Part shown: piece by piece, positions 5,650-5,904 of the stretch
How positions within the stretch are numbered: the stretch's first letter is position 1
Layout of the letters: each line of letters starts with the position of its first letter
Origin: Lachnospiraceae bacterium
Lineage (GTDB): Bacteria; Bacillota; Clostridia; Lachnospirales; Lachnospiraceae
Assembly (NCBI GenBank): GCA_014804495.1
Contig: JAAUZS010000069.1
Coordinates: 1 to 5,904, forward strand
Direction of reading: 5' to 3'
Length of the DNA: 5,904 bases
The notes under the pieces: model-generated
What the model saw: only the letters and a program-made list of their open reading frames with translations
Told to the model about the DNA's origin: nothing
The model's database searches: none
Made by a program: the position numbers and the translations under genes

Positions 5650-5904
5650 TTATTTAGTTTTCATTTTGATATCGATATACACGCCGACCGGCATTTCCAG
5701 TCTCTGCAGTGCATCAACAGTCTTCGGTGTGGGAGCAATGATATCGATGAGTCTCTTGTGGGTTCTCTGCTCGAACTGCTCTCTGGAATCTTTGTACTTA
5801 TGAACCGCTCTTAAGATTGTAACTACTTCCTTTTTAGTAGGAAGGGGCACCGGTCCACTTACCTGAGATCCGTTTTTCTTAACTGTTTCGATGATTTTTT
5901 TGGC
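5650..5904 (-). CDS. rpsJ: 30S ribosomal protein S10, 5' end missing
   Basis: S10 is a 30S head protein; as NusE it also pairs with NusB in transcription antitermination and binds NusG, coupling transcription to translation. The visible 84 codons run in from the window edge at 5904 with no start: [20 protein letters not shown], then [20 protein letters not shown], then [20 protein letters not shown], ending [14 protein letters not shown]. The [11 protein letters not shown] block is the S10 signature. By alignment from memory with the 103-residue E. coli protein, about 21 N-terminal residues lie outside. A GTG at 5850 codes for the valine in GPVPLPT and is internal, not the start, because conserved S10 sequence continues upstream of it. 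S10 heads this operon in most bacteria, so the promoter and leader should lie just past the right edge. Confidence 0.98.
   Translation of the reverse strand, partial: AKKIIETVKKNGSQVSGPVPLPTKKEVVTILRAVHKYKDSREQFEQRTHKRLIDIIAPTPKTVDALQRLEMPVGVYIDIKMKTK

Noticed and set aside
5848..5850. GTG as the start of a short S10.
   Set aside because: The conserved S10 sequence continues in frame upstream to the window edge, so this is an internal valine.

Overview
This window is a continuous stretch of the conserved S10–spc ribosomal protein operon. All of it is transcribed from the minus strand, so the gene order runs from right to left: rpsJ (5' end cut off by the window edge), rplC, rplD, rplW, rplB, rpsS, rplV, rpsC, rplP, rpmC, rpsQ, rplN, rplX (last few codons cut off). 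All thirteen genes encode proteins of the two ribosomal subunits.

The organism looks like a low-to-moderate GC Gram-positive anaerobe of the Clostridia, most likely in or near the Lachnospiraceae. The reasons are the strong AGGAGG-type ribosome binding sites before almost every gene, the AT-leaning code, the unbroken S10-to-spc arrangement, and protein wording that I recall from that family, such as the 128-residue L22 with a basic N-terminal extension and S17 starting MERNLRKTR. This assignment comes from memory of families and was not searched.

Layout by coordinate: 5650-5904 S10; 5588-5649 a 62-base gap holding two small tandem hairpins; 4901-5587 L3; a 36-base gap with a perfect short palindrome; 4208-4864 L4, overlapping L23 (3909-4208) by one base; 3022-3867 L2; 2705-2986 S19; 2287-2673 L22; 1606-2262 S3, overlapping L16 (1169-1606) by one base; L16 overlaps L29 (970-1179) by 11 bases; 701-955 S17 with a GTG start; 307-675 L14; 1-295 L24. 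The largest non-coding gap is 62 bases. I see no promoter, intrinsic terminator, RNA gene, mobile element or CRISPR array. The operon promoter and any leader-type autoregulatory site would lie beyond the right edge, upstream of rpsJ.

The genes form one co-regulated assembly set. L3, L4, L24, L22, L23 and L29 shape early 50S assembly and the exit tunnel. L2, L14 and L16 build the peptidyl transferase and tRNA-facing parts. S3, S10 and S19 form the 30S head, and S17 sits in the body. Tight spacing, two TAATG stop/start junctions and an 11-base overlap point to translational coupling.

This is an ordinary core housekeeping region, and I found no new system in it. The points worth a second look are modest: two intergenic hairpin elements, apparent insertions in L3 and L4, an L22 extension and loop-tip substitution, and start-site details at rpsQ and rpmC.
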